A stretch of DNA of 64,000 bases from JAGIBJ01 sp032119795. GTDB lineage: Bacteria > Actinomycetota > Thermoleophilia > Solirubrobacterales > Solirubrobacteraceae. The position numbers were made by a program, and so were the translations under genes. Below, one piece after another: positions 7,339 to 16,367 of the stretch. Positions within the stretch are counted from its first letter, which is position 1; each line of letters starts with the position of its first letter. The notes beneath the pieces were generated by a model. That model searched no databases and was not told the DNA's origin. It saw only the letters and a program-made list of their open reading frames with translations. The DNA is taken from the NCBI GenBank assembly GCA_032119795.1, contig JAUMFO010000024.1:1-64000 (forward strand). Reading direction: 5' to 3'.

Positions 7339-7920
7339 CTAACCAGCGAGGTCTCGCGCGACGAGATCCAGCTGGTCGTCGCCGAAGTAGGCGACGCCGT
7401 CGACGAGGGTGGTCGGAACGCCGCGGACTCCGGCATCCCAGGCGGCTTTGGTCGCGTCGACGAGCCGCTGCTTGACCTTTGGATTCGACAGCTCCTCGAC
7501 GACGCGAACGGCGTCGAGCCCCACGTCGACGGCAATGCGGTCGATCTCCTTGAGCTGAGAGAGATCACGCCCCTCCTGGAACGCGGCACGGAACGCCGCC
7601 TGCGCAAACTGCTTGCCGCGACGCATCTGCCCGGCAACGATCGCCGCCCGCATCACGAAGAGCCCGTTCCCAGGCCAGGGATCCGGCCACACGACCGGCG
7701 GGAGCCCGTACTCCGCGGCGCGGCGCTCGACCTCGGCGATGCCGTCGGCGCGAGCCGGCGTCTGCGACCACGACCCGCGGTCGCGCATGCCGAAGATGGC
7801 GCCAAGCAAGACCGGCCGGAACTCGACCTCGCACCCGAGGAGCCCCTCGATGCGCTCGGCCGCCAGGTACCCGTACGGCGACCCGAGGTCGAAGTAGAGC
7901 GCGACCTGCGGCTCAGCCAC
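7339..7920 (-). CDS. DsbA-like thioredoxin-fold protein (HCCA isomerase/FrnE group)
   Basis: The N-terminal VALYFDLGSPYGYLAAERI matches the DSBA-domain group that includes 2-hydroxychromene-2-carboxylate isomerase, where the CxxC of DsbA is replaced by a serine (SPYxYLA). Helical insertion in the middle and the closing GVRGVPTTLVDG with the cis-proline loop are typical. A cytoplasmic glutathione- or thiol-dependent isomerase/oxidoreductase is likely; the substrate cannot be inferred. Start GTG 7920 lies nine bases after the stop of the TetR gene, so the two form an operon. Confidence 0.8.
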   Translation of the reverse strand: MAEPQVALYFDLGSPYGYLAAERIEGLLGCEVEFRPVLLGAIFGMRDRGSWSQTPARADGIAEVERRAAEYGLPPVVWPDPWPGNGLFVMRAAIVAGQMRRGKQFAQAAFRAAFQEGRDLSQLKEIDRIAVDVGLDAVRVVEELSNPKVKQRLVDATKAAWDAGVRGVPTTLVDGVAYFGDDQLDLVARDLAG

Positions 7921-7929
7921 GAGCGGGAA

Positions 7930-8754
7930 CTAGACCTTCCGCGTGCGAGAACGCGCAGCGGGCTTCGCTTTGGGCTTGGCCTTTGACTTCGGCACCTCAG
8001 CCTCAACCTCTACCTTAGGCTCAGCTTCGACCTTGGCGTCCGGCGCCTGGCCCGCAGCGGGCGGCAAGTCATCACCGGCCGAGACACCTGGCATGCCAGG
8101 CGACACCGCGGCGCCAGGCACGCCTGCAAGCTCATCTGAGCGCAGCGCAGAGACCAGCACGCGCGCCTGCCCGACCAACAGGTCCGGCGGGAAGTTCTCC
8201 GGCTGGGAGATCACCAGGCGACCAGCCTCTTCAGCCAGAACCAAGATGATCCGCGCCAGGAGGCGGTGCTCCAGGCCGGCCGGCCCGCCGCGCTTCGTGA
8301 CGCCCCACGCGATCAACGGCGTGATCTGCTCCACGACCGCCTCGCGCCGCTCGACGACCTTGTCGTGCAGCGAACGCGGCATGCCCTGCGGCGGCGTGAG
8401 CACGATCTGCCACGTTCGCGGGCGCTCGGAGACGGCACCCAAGAACGCCGCGATCGCGTTGACGATCACGTCATCGGGCTCAACCTCGCCGACGGTGACC
8501 GGAATGGCCTTGGCCAGCTGCTGGAGCACCTTGGCCTCTTCGCGCTCCACGAGGGCGTGCAGCAGGCCCGGCAGATCACCGAACTGCGTGTAGACGACCG
8601 GACGCGTGATGCCAGCACCCTTGGCGATCGCGTCGATCGAGAGGGCCTCCGCACCCTGGTCGCAGAGGATCTCAAGCGCAACGTCGAGCAGTTGCTCTCG
8701 ACGCTCCGCCGCGGACATGCGTGGGCGGCTGCGGCTCCGAGACGAACGAGACAT
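7930..8754 (-). CDS. TetR family regulator with long Pro/Ala/Lys-rich tail
   Basis: N-terminal TetR helix-turn-helix: RREQLLDVALEILCDQGAEALSIDAIAKGAGITRPVVYTQFGD. The ligand/dimer region follows to about residue 210, then an unusual low-complexity tail rich in Pro, Ala, Glu and Lys ending KPKAKPAARSRTRKV. ATG 8754 gives 274 aa; ATG 8784 is also possible and would add ten residues. It is divergent from the 644-aa membrane protein, and a palindrome at 8812-8841 lies between them, so autoregulation and control of that gene are likely. Confidence 0.8.
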   Translation of the reverse strand: MSRSSRSRSRPRMSAAERREQLLDVALEILCDQGAEALSIDAIAKGAGITRPVVYTQFGDLPGLLHALVEREEAKVLQQLAKAIPVTVGEVEPDDVIVNAIAAFLGAVSERPRTWQIVLTPPQGMPRSLHDKVVERREAVVEQITPLIAWGVTKRGGPAGLEHRLLARIILVLAEEAGRLVISQPENFPPDLLVGQARVLVSALRSDELAGVPGAAVSPGMPGVSAGDDLPPAAGQAPDAKVEAEPKVEVEAEVPKSKAKPKAKPAARSRTRKV

Positions 8755-8811
8755 TGATGGAAGTTTCCCATGCAGGGTGGTCATGGCGTCCAAGGGGTAT
8801 TGCCGGTGGCC

Positions 8812-8841
8812 TTACAGGTGTGTATGTTACGCGACTGTAAC
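8812..8841. promoter_or_regulatory. Candidate TetR operator in divergent promoter
   Basis: TTACAG (8812-8817) is mirrored by CTGTAA (8835-8840), and within it GTTAC (8826-8830) by GTAAC (8837-8841). The nested dyads lie between the TetR start and the divergent gene at 8913, the classic place for a TetR operator. Confidence 0.55.
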
Positions 8842-8912
8842 CAGCCGAGCTAGTCCCAGCTCGCCGTCTTTGGCCCGCACCAGGGGTCACGACGAGAGGG
8901 AGCGCACCCCCG

Positions 8913-10847
8913 ATGTCTCTGATCTCCACCCTGCCGCTGGCCTCCCTGGCCACCGAGAACACCGAGCCCGCCGGAGGCGCGCCGATCGAGCAGCTCGTCA
9001 TAGCGACGCTGTTTGCCGGCGCGATGACGGTCGGCGTCTTGCTGATCGCCTGGCTGCACCGCACCGGCCGCACCCAGCTCCTCACCAAAGTCGGCGACAC
9101 GATCGGCCGCATCGAAGGACTCCCGGGCTGGTCCGCTATCCCGGCGGCGATCGGCTGGGGCTCGCTCGGACTCGCGTTCTTCGGCGTGTATTGGGACATC
9201 TCGCTGCACCTGGATAACGGCCGCGATGAGGGACCACTTGCCAACCTGGCCCACTACCCGATCCTCATTGGCCTTCAAGGCCTCTTCCTGGCCGGCGTCC
9301 TGGCGCTCGTGATGCCCAAGAAGGGCGCCTACGTGGGCCCGTCGGCCGTGCGGATCGCTCCGGGCTGGCGTGTGCCGGTCGCGTCACTCTCGCTCATGGC
9401 CTGCGCCGTCCTGGGCTACTCAGGCTTCCCGACCGACGACGTCTGGCACCGCCTCTTTGGGCAGGACGTGACCCTCTGGGGCCCGACCCACCTGATGATG
9501 ATCAGCGGCGCCGTCCTCTCGATCATCGCCCTGGCCATCCTGCAGACCGAGGGCGAGCGCGCCTTCGGACCGCCCAAGAACCTCATCCAGCGCACCCGCC
9601 GCCGCTGGCCGCGCATCCTCGTGCCGATGGCAATGCTGATCGCCCTCTCGCTCTACCTGGCCGAGTGGGACTGGGGCGTCCAGCAGTACCTGATGGTGTG
9701 GCAGCCGCTCCTGCTCGCGGCCGGCGCCGGCTTCGCACTCGTCTTCGCCCGCCGCTGGGGCGGCAAGGGCGCCGCGCTCGTCGCCGCTGGTGGCTACGCG
9801 ATCGCCCGCCTAGGCATGAATCTCCTCGTGGGCATCGGCCTCGACCAGTCCATGCCGACGCTGCCGCTCTTCTTCGTCGAGGCGCTGATCGTCGAGGCCG
9901 TCTTCCTCTCGGCCGCCATGCGCCACCGCACCGTCCTGCCGGTCGTCCTCACCGGCCTGGGCATCGGCACGATCGGCTTCGCGGCGCAGTACGCCTGGTC
10001 ACAGGCGTTCATGCCCACCCCGTGGACGACCGAGCTCCTCGGCCAGGGCGTCCCCGCCGCGATCATCGGCGGCATCGCTGGCTCGATGCTCGGCCTGCTC
10101 TTTGCGCTCTCCCTCAACGGCGACCTCGCGGTCGTCCAGCGCCGCCGCGCCTTCGGCCTGGGCTCGGCGGCCACGCTCCTCGTGCTCGCCGGCGTCGCCG
10201 CCAACCAGGACTACTCCAGCGGTCCCGTCATCACCACGACCGTCGTACAGGACCAGCAGACGCGGGCCACCGTCGGCGACGGTCCCCAGGACGGCCCGAT
10301 CCACAACTCGACGATCACCGTCCGCTTTGAGAACCCGGCCGACGCCGAGGGCGCCCACTACGTGTCCACGATCGCGTGGCAGGGTGGCGGCATGGTGTCG
10401 GACGCGATGAAGGAGATCGCCCCGGGGGTCTACCGCACCACCGAGCCGATCCCCGTCGGCGGGCCATGGAAGACCGCCGTGCGCAGCCAACAAGGCCGCC
10501 GGATGCTCGCCGCCCCGGTCTACCTCCCCGCCGATCCGGGCATTCCCGTAGAAGCGATGATCAACCCCGGAACCCAGACGCTGCGCATGCAGAACGAGCT
10601 GACGTACCTCCAACGCGAGCGCAAAACCGACGTGAACCCGGCGATCTGGACGCCCGCGATCGTGAGCGTCCTGGGCCTGATGGTGCTGTTCTCCATCGGC
10701 CTCGGCTTCTCGGCTGGGCGCGTTGGCCTGCGCACCAAGCGTGAGGTCGCCGCAGGCGACGCCAGCCACGCGGGCGACCGCAAGGCAAGCGGCGGCCCGG
10801 TACCGCAGCCGCAGGCGCGCGTCGCCTACAGCCCTAGCGACCGCTGA
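8913..10847 (+). CDS. Polytopic membrane protein, 644 aa, unknown function
   Basis: About ten to twelve hydrophobic segments span residues 25-430, then an extracytoplasmic beta-rich domain (about 450-560) with an immunoglobulin-like feel (ITVRFENPADAEGAHYVSTIAW ... PGVYRTTEPIPVGGPWKTAV is typical of auxiliary or FixH-like folds), then a last transmembrane helix near 575-600 and a charged tail. Conserved acidic and histidine residues occur inside helices (for example YWDISLHLD and GPTHLMMISGA), which could bind metal. GAGGGA upstream of ATG 8913 may be the ribosome site. Divergent from a TetR gene. I cannot name a family. Confidence 0.8.
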   Translation: MSLISTLPLASLATENTEPAGGAPIEQLVIATLFAGAMTVGVLLIAWLHRTGRTQLLTKVGDTIGRIEGLPGWSAIPAAIGWGSLGLAFFGVYWDISLHLDNGRDEGPLANLAHYPILIGLQGLFLAGVLALVMPKKGAYVGPSAVRIAPGWRVPVASLSLMACAVLGYSGFPTDDVWHRLFGQDVTLWGPTHLMMISGAVLSIIALAILQTEGERAFGPPKNLIQRTRRRWPRILVPMAMLIALSLYLAEWDWGVQQYLMVWQPLLLAAGAGFALVFARRWGGKGAALVAAGGYAIARLGMNLLVGIGLDQSMPTLPLFFVEALIVEAVFLSAAMRHRTVLPVVLTGLGIGTIGFAAQYAWSQAFMPTPWTTELLGQGVPAAIIGGIAGSMLGLLFALSLNGDLAVVQRRRAFGLGSAATLLVLAGVAANQDYSSGPVITTTVVQDQQTRATVGDGPQDGPIHNSTITVRFENPADAEGAHYVSTIAWQGGGMVSDAMKEIAPGVYRTTEPIPVGGPWKTAVRSQQGRRMLAAPVYLPADPGIPVEAMINPGTQTLRMQNELTYLQRERKTDVNPAIWTPAIVSVLGLMVLFSIGLGFSAGRVGLRTKREVAAGDASHAGDRKASGGPVPQPQARVAYSPSDR

Positions 10848-10925
10848 CGCTCCAGCCGCCGCGCGCCCCGGGCGGGTGCGCGGCAAGGCGCCGACGAGAG
10901 CCTTCCCCGTAGGGTCCGCCCTGCC

Positions 10926-11570
10926 ATGCCCTCCGGTCGCCCACCACGCACCCCGGCGCGCCTGCTCGCCGCCGCCCTCGCCGCCGCTGCTCTGAGCGCC
11001 GGGCTCGCCGCCTGCGGCGACGACCGAGCGATCCCCGATCCCGGGCCCGCAACCACCCCCGATGCCGCCGAGCGCAGCGCCTACCGGCTGACCGTCCGCT
11101 CCAGCCGCGGCGGCACCGACGCCATTCGTGCGTCGCTCTGTGGTGAGGCGTCGAGCCGCCTCGTGGAACTGCCGTGTGGCCTCTCGCTCGCGTTCGCGCG
11201 CGTCTCCGCGCCGCGGCTCTACGTCGGTCGCACGCGCGACCGGATCTTCTTGGAGCTCGAGCGACCGGCGTCGGCGATCTTCACGTCACTCGGGCAGGGC
11301 GTCGGCGACCGCGGAATCACGCGCAACTCGGCGCTCGTCAAGCTCGACGGCACCGGACGGCGATTCTCGATCGGCTACGGGCCCAGCACCGCCGACCTCC
11401 CGACGGTCGCCACGCCGACGTACCTCTCGGTGCTGGTGATCTTCGACGGCGACATGCCCGTGCCGACGCCCGCCGCCTCAGGCGTGCCGAAGGACGCCGT
11501 CGTGCGCGACGCTGCGGCCGAGTACCTCGTGCAGCTCGCCACGCGCGCCGCAGCCGACGACGAGAACTAG
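10926..11570 (+). CDS. Lipoprotein, unknown function, 214 aa
   Basis: Signal peptide with lipobox LAAC (lipidated Cys about residue 30), followed by a mature domain with no recognised fold. The segment with LCGEASSRLVELPCGLSLAF holds two cysteines. TAGGGT ten bases before the ATG could be a -10 with a very short leader. Downstream it is convergent with the minus-strand gene at 11588. Confidence 0.7.
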   Translation: MPSGRPPRTPARLLAAALAAAALSAGLAACGDDRAIPDPGPATTPDAAERSAYRLTVRSSRGGTDAIRASLCGEASSRLVELPCGLSLAFARVSAPRLYVGRTRDRIFLELERPASAIFTSLGQGVGDRGITRNSALVKLDGTGRRFSIGYGPSTADLPTVATPTYLSVLVIFDGDMPVPTPAASGVPKDAVVRDAAAEYLVQLATRAAADDEN

Positions 11571-11587
11571 CGGCGAGCGGTGCGAGC

Positions 11588-12058
11588 CTACGGTTCGTAG
11601 CGCTCGACCGAGATCGCTCGCCCGCGCGGGCCAGTGAACTCGATGCCGATACCTGGCGTGTTGCCGCCGTTCGACCAGACGAGGTAGGTCCCCTTGGCCG
11701 CCTCGGCCGTCTGCGGGTACTCCTTCACGGAGGTCCACACGCCGAGCTGCTCCATCACCTGGGCGCGCGTCATCCCTTCAAACTCCACGCAGCGCAGCTG
11801 GCGGCGAATCTCAGCGTCGCGATCGCTCGAGGACACGGCGCTGGCGGGCTTTGCCCAGAAGGCCGTCATCTCCGCCGAGCTGGGGCATCCACCGATGTAG
11901 CCCGCGCCGCTGAGGAGCAGGTACGGGATCAGCACGATCACGATGAAGACCGGCAAGAAGAGCACGCGAATGACCCAGCGACGGGTCGAGCGGCGCTCAT
12001 CTCCGAGAAGCTCAGCCCACTCGTCGCGCTGAGCTTTTGACGGACGACTGAGGCTCAT
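11588..12058 (-). CDS. Membrane-anchored protein with SmpA/BamE-like fold, 156 aa
   Basis: A cytoplasmic N-terminal region (MSLSRPSKAQRDEWAELLGD) leads to one transmembrane helix at about residues 30-50, then an exported domain. MTRAQVMEQLGVWTS followed by a beta-rich C-terminus with WSNGGNTPGIGIEF resembles the small OmlA/BamE-type domain found in many actinobacterial lipoproteins; this is a weak similarity by eye. ATG 12058 was preferred because upstream codons lack hydrophobic or conserved character. Confidence 0.55.
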   Translation of the reverse strand: MSLSRPSKAQRDEWAELLGDERRSTRRWVIRVLFLPVFIVIVLIPYLLLSGAGYIGGCPSSAEMTAFWAKPASAVSSSDRDAEIRRQLRCVEFEGMTRAQVMEQLGVWTSVKEYPQTAEAAKGTYLVWSNGGNTPGIGIEFTGPRGRAISVERYEP

Positions 12059-12272
12059 GCGGCGCAGCGGCAAGGGCACATAGATGCCGAACCGTGCCAG
12101 ATCGAGCGCGTCGGTGCTGGGAAGGACGCTGCGTGCCGGATTCCGGCGGGACGCGAACGCTCGTCGAGTCGCACACCCTCGTGCGGGGGACACCGCCGTG
12201 CCCGGGGCCGCCACACTCGAGCCGCAACGCCGACGGGTCGCGGCCGGCGCCAGCTGGCGCTACCCTTGCTCA

Positions 12273-12611
12273 ATGGCCGACTCCTCGACGATTGGCGCCG
12301 TCCTCAAGGCGTTCCAGATCGCACTGAACTCGCACGACCGCGAGAACCCTACGCATAGCGCGCACGGGATCGGCATGGCCCATTTCGACATGCAGCGCCT
12401 GGGTTTTGACGAGGGCGAGGAGATCCTTCCTGGGATCACCATGACCGCCGACGGCGGGACCTCCGGCAACTTCCGCGTGCTCTGCGACGGCCAGCACGAC
12501 AAGGAAGAGGAAGCCGAGACCGCTGAGCCGGTGGAGGCCGTCAGCCGCGACCTCGTGCCCGTCCGCGTCGGCCGCCAGGACGACCAAGTCCGCGAGTTCG
12601 AGCAGTACTAG
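12273..12611 (+). CDS. Hypothetical protein, 112 aa
   Basis: Acidic soluble protein, no family recognised. The start ATG 12273 has TACCCT exactly six bases upstream, fitting a leaderless promoter. The C-terminal half is rich in Glu and Asp. It lies just upstream of the gene at 12669 in the same direction. Confidence 0.6.
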   Translation: MADSSTIGAVLKAFQIALNSHDRENPTHSAHGIGMAHFDMQRLGFDEGEEILPGITMTADGGTSGNFRVLCDGQHDKEEEAETAEPVEAVSRDLVPVRVGRQDDQVREFEQY

Positions 12612-12668
12612 GGCAAACAATGCGCCCGGCGGCTCAAGGGTCGGTAGTCCCTTGCCGAGAACCGGAAC

Positions 12669-12935
12669 GTGGAAGTCAAGCGTGAACGCGTCGAGCTGCT
12701 GACGCAGCACCATCGGATCACCGGCGTCGTCACGCTCGCGCGTGACGGCTACCGCAGCCGCGTGTCGGATCTGCTGAACGCCTCCGACAAGGACTTCGTC
12801 GCACTGGGGCAGGTGCGGGTCGAGCCGCTCGATCCCAACCAGAAGCCCGAGGAGCATCCGTTCCTCGCCGTCCACCGGCGCCACATCGTCTATGCGGTCT
12901 CGCATGGCGAGGTGCCGGAGGGCCAGCGCCGCTAG
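12669..12935 (+). CDS. Small conserved protein (DUF6812-like), 88 aa
   Basis: The sequence pattern HRITGVVTLARDGYRSRVSDLLNASDKDFVAL ... HPFLAVHRRHIVYA resembles a short beta-rich family common in Solirubrobacterales and annotated as DUF6812. GTG 12669 starts it. Function is unknown; it may be a small ligand- or RNA-binding beta-barrel. The name is from memory. Confidence 0.55.
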   Translation: MEVKRERVELLTQHHRITGVVTLARDGYRSRVSDLLNASDKDFVALGQVRVEPLDPNQKPEEHPFLAVHRRHIVYAVSHGEVPEGQRR

Positions 12936-12975
12936 CGGCGCGAATCGCCGGTCCCAGTCGGTAAGTTTCCTGGTC

Positions 12976-14646
12976 ATGCGCCGGGCACCGCTCTCATTGG
13001 TGCCAGGCACCTCCACTCGCGCTCGGGTCGCCCCGGGCATCGTCGCGATCGCTGCTGCGGTCGCGCTCTCCCCTGCCGCCGCCGGCGCCTCACCACTGGT
13101 GTCGCCCGGTGCAGAGACGCGCGCGCGGATCGCTGATCCCCACGGCATCGCGTCGACGCTGCCGACTCCATCCGCGACCGCGGCTCGTACTGCGACCTCA
13201 TCCGGGCGCTGGCTGATCGCCGCCTCCGGCGACCGCGCCAAACTCGCGCGCCTCGCCACGAAGAGTGGCGGCACATTCAACGCGACGCTCGGCATCCTCA
13301 GCGTTCCGACCGCCAAGGCCAGCGCGATCGCCGCGAGCCTTGGAAGCGCCGTCCAGTGGACCGGCCCGGACGCACCCGCCGTTCGGACGTCGAGCTACGA
13401 CCAGGCTGGCAACGTGCAGTCACCGTGGTCGCGCAGCTTCGCGCTCGCCCCGTCGCTCACTCCCGCCGCCGGCACGCTCGCGCGGATCGGCATCGTGGAT
13501 GACGCCGTCGACCGCAGCGTCGCCGAGCTCTCCGGCGCCGACGTGATCAACGGGGTCGGCGCAGTGGAGCCGCACGGCACCATGGTCGCGTCGACGGCTG
13601 CAGCGCCCTACGACGGCTCAGGCGTCGTCGGCGTGGCCCCCGGCGCCCCGATCCTCTCGTGGGGCACCACGCTCCTGTGCAGCGACGTGGCCTCCGGGAT
13701 CATCAATCTCGTCAAGCGCGGCGCGCAGGTCATCAACCTCTCGCTCGGGTTCACGCAGAACTGCGGCGCCTTGCTGACGGCCGTCGAATACACCTACGCC
13801 AAGAACGTCACGATGGTCGCCGCCAGCGGCAACGACGGCGACAACGGCAACCCGCTGTCGTTCCCGGCGTCCTACCCGCACGTCGTCACCGCTGCGGCCG
13901 TCGATCAGAACCTGGCCGTCGCCTCGTTCTCCAACTTCAACGACTACGTCGACCTGGCCGCCCCGGGCGTCGACGTGCCCGTCGACGTGCCTCTGCGGTG
14001 GGACGTCGAGGACGGCCGCGCCGACGGGCAGACGACCGTCAGCGGCACCAGCTTCGCCTCGCCGTTCGTGGCTGGCAGCGTCTCGTGGATCCTCGGCGCC
14101 CGCCCGGGTCTCGATCCGAGCCAGGTCGCCGCCGTCCTGCGCGCCGGCGCCCGCGACCTCGACTCCCCAGGCTGGGACGAACGCTCCGGCTACGGCCTCG
14201 TGCAGGTCGCCCCCACGCTCGCCGCCCAGGCCCCGGCCCCCGACGCGCTGGAGCCCAACGACTTCCCGGCGTTCACCGCCGCCAAGGGCACCTTCCGCAA
14301 GAAGACGATCTGGTCGGGCGGCAAGAAGGCGACGATCTCCGCCACCGCAGACAGCGCCGACGACTACGTCGACGCCTACCGCATCAAGGTGCCGCCGAGA
14401 ACCACCGTGAAGGCCACGCTCTCGCCGACGTCCGGCGTCCTGAATCTCTTCGGTTTCGATCAGTCGGTGAAGTCGTTCAACGGCAAACCGATCGACTCGT
14501 CGACCCGCGGCGACCTCAAGACCGACACGATCCGGTTGCGCAACTCCGGCTCGTCGAGCCGCATCGCGTTCGTCGTCGTCAACGCCGTTCCGGCGTCCGG
14601 CGTGCGCACCCTGGGGAGCTACACGCTCTCCCTCAAACGCGGATAG
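12976..14646 (+). CDS. Secreted subtilisin-like (S8) serine protease
   Basis: An exported protease. Signal peptide at residues 1 to about 35, an I9-like propeptide region (GRWLIAASGDRAKLARLATKSGG), then the S8 catalytic domain with the triad D175 or D176 (GIVDDAVD), H200 (EPHGTMVAS) and S359 (SGTSFASPF), plus the oxyanion Asn in AASGNDGD. After LEPNDFPAF, residues about 440-556 form a C-terminal beta domain of the PPC type often trimmed after secretion. Start ATG 12976 gives a good signal peptide; the frame upstream to 12892 overlaps the preceding gene and is basic without a signal. Confidence 0.9.
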   Translation: MRRAPLSLVPGTSTRARVAPGIVAIAAAVALSPAAAGASPLVSPGAETRARIADPHGIASTLPTPSATAARTATSSGRWLIAASGDRAKLARLATKSGGTFNATLGILSVPTAKASAIAASLGSAVQWTGPDAPAVRTSSYDQAGNVQSPWSRSFALAPSLTPAAGTLARIGIVDDAVDRSVAELSGADVINGVGAVEPHGTMVASTAAAPYDGSGVVGVAPGAPILSWGTTLLCSDVASGIINLVKRGAQVINLSLGFTQNCGALLTAVEYTYAKNVTMVAASGNDGDNGNPLSFPASYPHVVTAAAVDQNLAVASFSNFNDYVDLAAPGVDVPVDVPLRWDVEDGRADGQTTVSGTSFASPFVAGSVSWILGARPGLDPSQVAAVLRAGARDLDSPGWDERSGYGLVQVAPTLAAQAPAPDALEPNDFPAFTAAKGTFRKKTIWSGGKKATISATADSADDYVDAYRIKVPPRTTVKATLSPTSGVLNLFGFDQSVKSFNGKPIDSSTRGDLKTDTIRLRNSGSSSRIAFVVVNAVPASGVRTLGSYTLSLKRG

Positions 14647-14760
14647 GGCCTGCACTGGCGCGTATGCGCCACCACGCCTCGCGAGGCTCTCATGTTCGGC
14701 GCCTTGTGTGCCGATCATCATTGACGTGCGGACTTTCCGCGCCTCGCTGCTGGGCAAATT

Positions 14761-14811
14761 ACGGTGTTTTGTCTAGTCCGCTTTACAAATACCGTCGCCG
14801 TGTCTTACACT
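14761..14811 (+). promoter_or_regulatory. alkB promoter with candidate operator
   Basis: An AT-rich patch in the 228-bp gap before alkB. TTTACA at 14782-14787 and TACACT at 14806-14811 are separated by 18 bp, a plausible housekeeping promoter. ACGGT at 14761-14765 and ACCGT at 14791-14795 form an inverted repeat that straddles the -35 element, where a repressor such as the downstream TetR could bind. Confidence 0.5.
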
Positions 14812-14874
14812 CCTGAAACTTAGCGGGCCTCGGCCTGCTTCTCCCTTCCCCTCTCAGCCCTCGGGAGCCTGCGA

Positions 14875-16146
14875 ATGTCAGCCAGTCCAGCGGCCGCTCA
14901 TCACGACGACGAGCACCACCATCACCACCACGACGACGACCCCAGCGTCGAGGCCATTGCCCCGGACTGGAAGGACGGCAAGCGCTACGCGTGGCTGCTC
15001 GGCCTCGTCGTCCCAACGATCCCGTTCATCGCGTGGGGCCTCGTTGAGGCCACCGGCCTGGGCGTCTTCTGGTGGTTCGGCCCGGCGTTCATCTTCGCGG
15101 TGATGCCGCTGATGGATCAGATCGGCGGCAACGACACCACCAACCCGCCCGAGAGCGTCATCAAGTGGCTCGAGAACGACCACTACTACCGCTGGTGCAC
15201 CTACCTCTTCATCCCGATCCAGCTCGCCGCGACCGTATTTGCCGCCTGGATGTGGTCGACCGGCAACCTCTCGGTGCTGGAGTCGATCGGCTTGGCCGTC
15301 AGCCTCGGTTGCGTGAACGGCATCGCCATCGCCGACGCCCATGAGCTCGGCCACAAGCGCGAGGCGCTGGAGAAGTGGCTTGCCCGCGTCGCCCTCGCCC
15401 CCACCTTCTACGGCCACTTCATGGTCGAGCACAACCGCGGCCACCACGTGCGCGTGTCGACGCCCGAGGATCCGGCCAGCTCGCGCTTTGGTGAGAGCTT
15501 CTACGAGTTCCTGCCGCGCACGGTCGCTGGCAGCCTGAAGTCGGCGTGGCACCTGGAGGCCTCGCGCATCAAGCGCCAGGGCAAGTCCCCGATCACGCTG
15601 AAGAACGACATCATCAACGCTTGGGTGCTCAGCGTCGTGCTGTGGGCAGCTCTGCTGATCGCCTTCGGCCCGTCGATTCTGCCCTACATGATCATCCAGG
15701 CCGTCTTCGGGTTCTCGCTGCTGGAGGTCGTCAACTACATCGAGCACTACGGCCTGATGCGCCAGAAGAAGGACGATGGCCGCTACGAGCGCTGCCAGCC
15801 GTCGCACAGCTGGAACGCCAACCTCGTGGCCAGCAACGTCTTCCTCTACCACCTGCAGCGCCACAGCGACCACCATGCGCACCCGCTGCGCCGCTACCAG
15901 GTGCTCCGCCACTTCGATGAGGCGCCGGAGCTGCCGACGGGCTACGCCGGCATGATCGTGCTGTCGTTCGTGCCGCCGCTGTACTTCCACGCGATGAACA
16001 AGCGCGTCCTGGATCACTACGAGGGCGACATCACCAAGGCGAACATCAACCCGCGGGTGCGCAAGCGCGTGCTCAAGAAGTGGGGACCGCCCACCGCAGG
16101 CAGCGGTGGCTCCGGCGCGCTGACTCCGGCCGGGAGTGCGGGATAA
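14875..16146 (+). CDS. alkB: Alkane 1-monooxygenase
   Basis: Integral-membrane di-iron hydroxylase that oxidises n-alkanes to 1-alkanols using electrons from rubredoxin. The histidine boxes are present: HELGHK (H156, H160), EHNRGHH (H186, H190, H191) and LQRHSDHH (H330, H333, H334), plus the alkB hallmark NYIEHYG. Six hydrophobic segments surround them. An unusual N-terminus has a run of six histidines between acidic residues (residues 9-22). Rubredoxin follows immediately and a TetR gene comes next, the arrangement of actinobacterial alk operons. Confidence 0.95.
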   Translation: MSASPAAAHHDDEHHHHHHDDDPSVEAIAPDWKDGKRYAWLLGLVVPTIPFIAWGLVEATGLGVFWWFGPAFIFAVMPLMDQIGGNDTTNPPESVIKWLENDHYYRWCTYLFIPIQLAATVFAAWMWSTGNLSVLESIGLAVSLGCVNGIAIADAHELGHKREALEKWLARVALAPTFYGHFMVEHNRGHHVRVSTPEDPASSRFGESFYEFLPRTVAGSLKSAWHLEASRIKRQGKSPITLKNDIINAWVLSVVLWAALLIAFGPSILPYMIIQAVFGFSLLEVVNYIEHYGLMRQKKDDGRYERCQPSHSWNANLVASNVFLYHLQRHSDHHAHPLRRYQVLRHFDEAPELPTGYAGMIVLSFVPPLYFHAMNKRVLDHYEGDITKANINPRVRKRVLKKWGPPTAGSGGSGALTPAGSAG

Positions 16147-16181
16147 TGCAGACCCAGCCCCTTTCTGCGACCCCAGGAACC

Positions 16182-16349
16182 ATGGCGAAGTACATCTGCC
16201 CCGAGTGCGAATTCACCTACGACGAGGCGCTGGGCAACCCCCGCGAGGGGTTCCCGCCCGGCACGCCCTTCAGCGAGATCCCCGACGACTGGACGTGCCC
16301 GGATTGCGGCGTGCGTGACAAGGTCGACTTCGAGCTCGTGAGCGGCTAG
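16182..16349 (+). CDS. rubA: Rubredoxin (AlkG2/RubA type)
   Basis: One-iron electron carrier feeding AlkB. Two CxxC pairs (CPEC and CPDC) enclose the typical YDEALGNPREGFPPGTPFSEIPDDW. ATG 16182 gives the usual 55-aa length and has AGGA just upstream. An in-frame ATG at 16146 overlaps the alkB stop as TAATG and would add 12 residues; translational coupling makes it a real alternative. Rubredoxin reductase is not in the window. Confidence 0.92.
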   Translation: MAKYICPECEFTYDEALGNPREGFPPGTPFSEIPDDWTCPDCGVRDKVDFELVSG

Positions 16350-16367
16350 CTAGCCTCAGGGCCCCTG

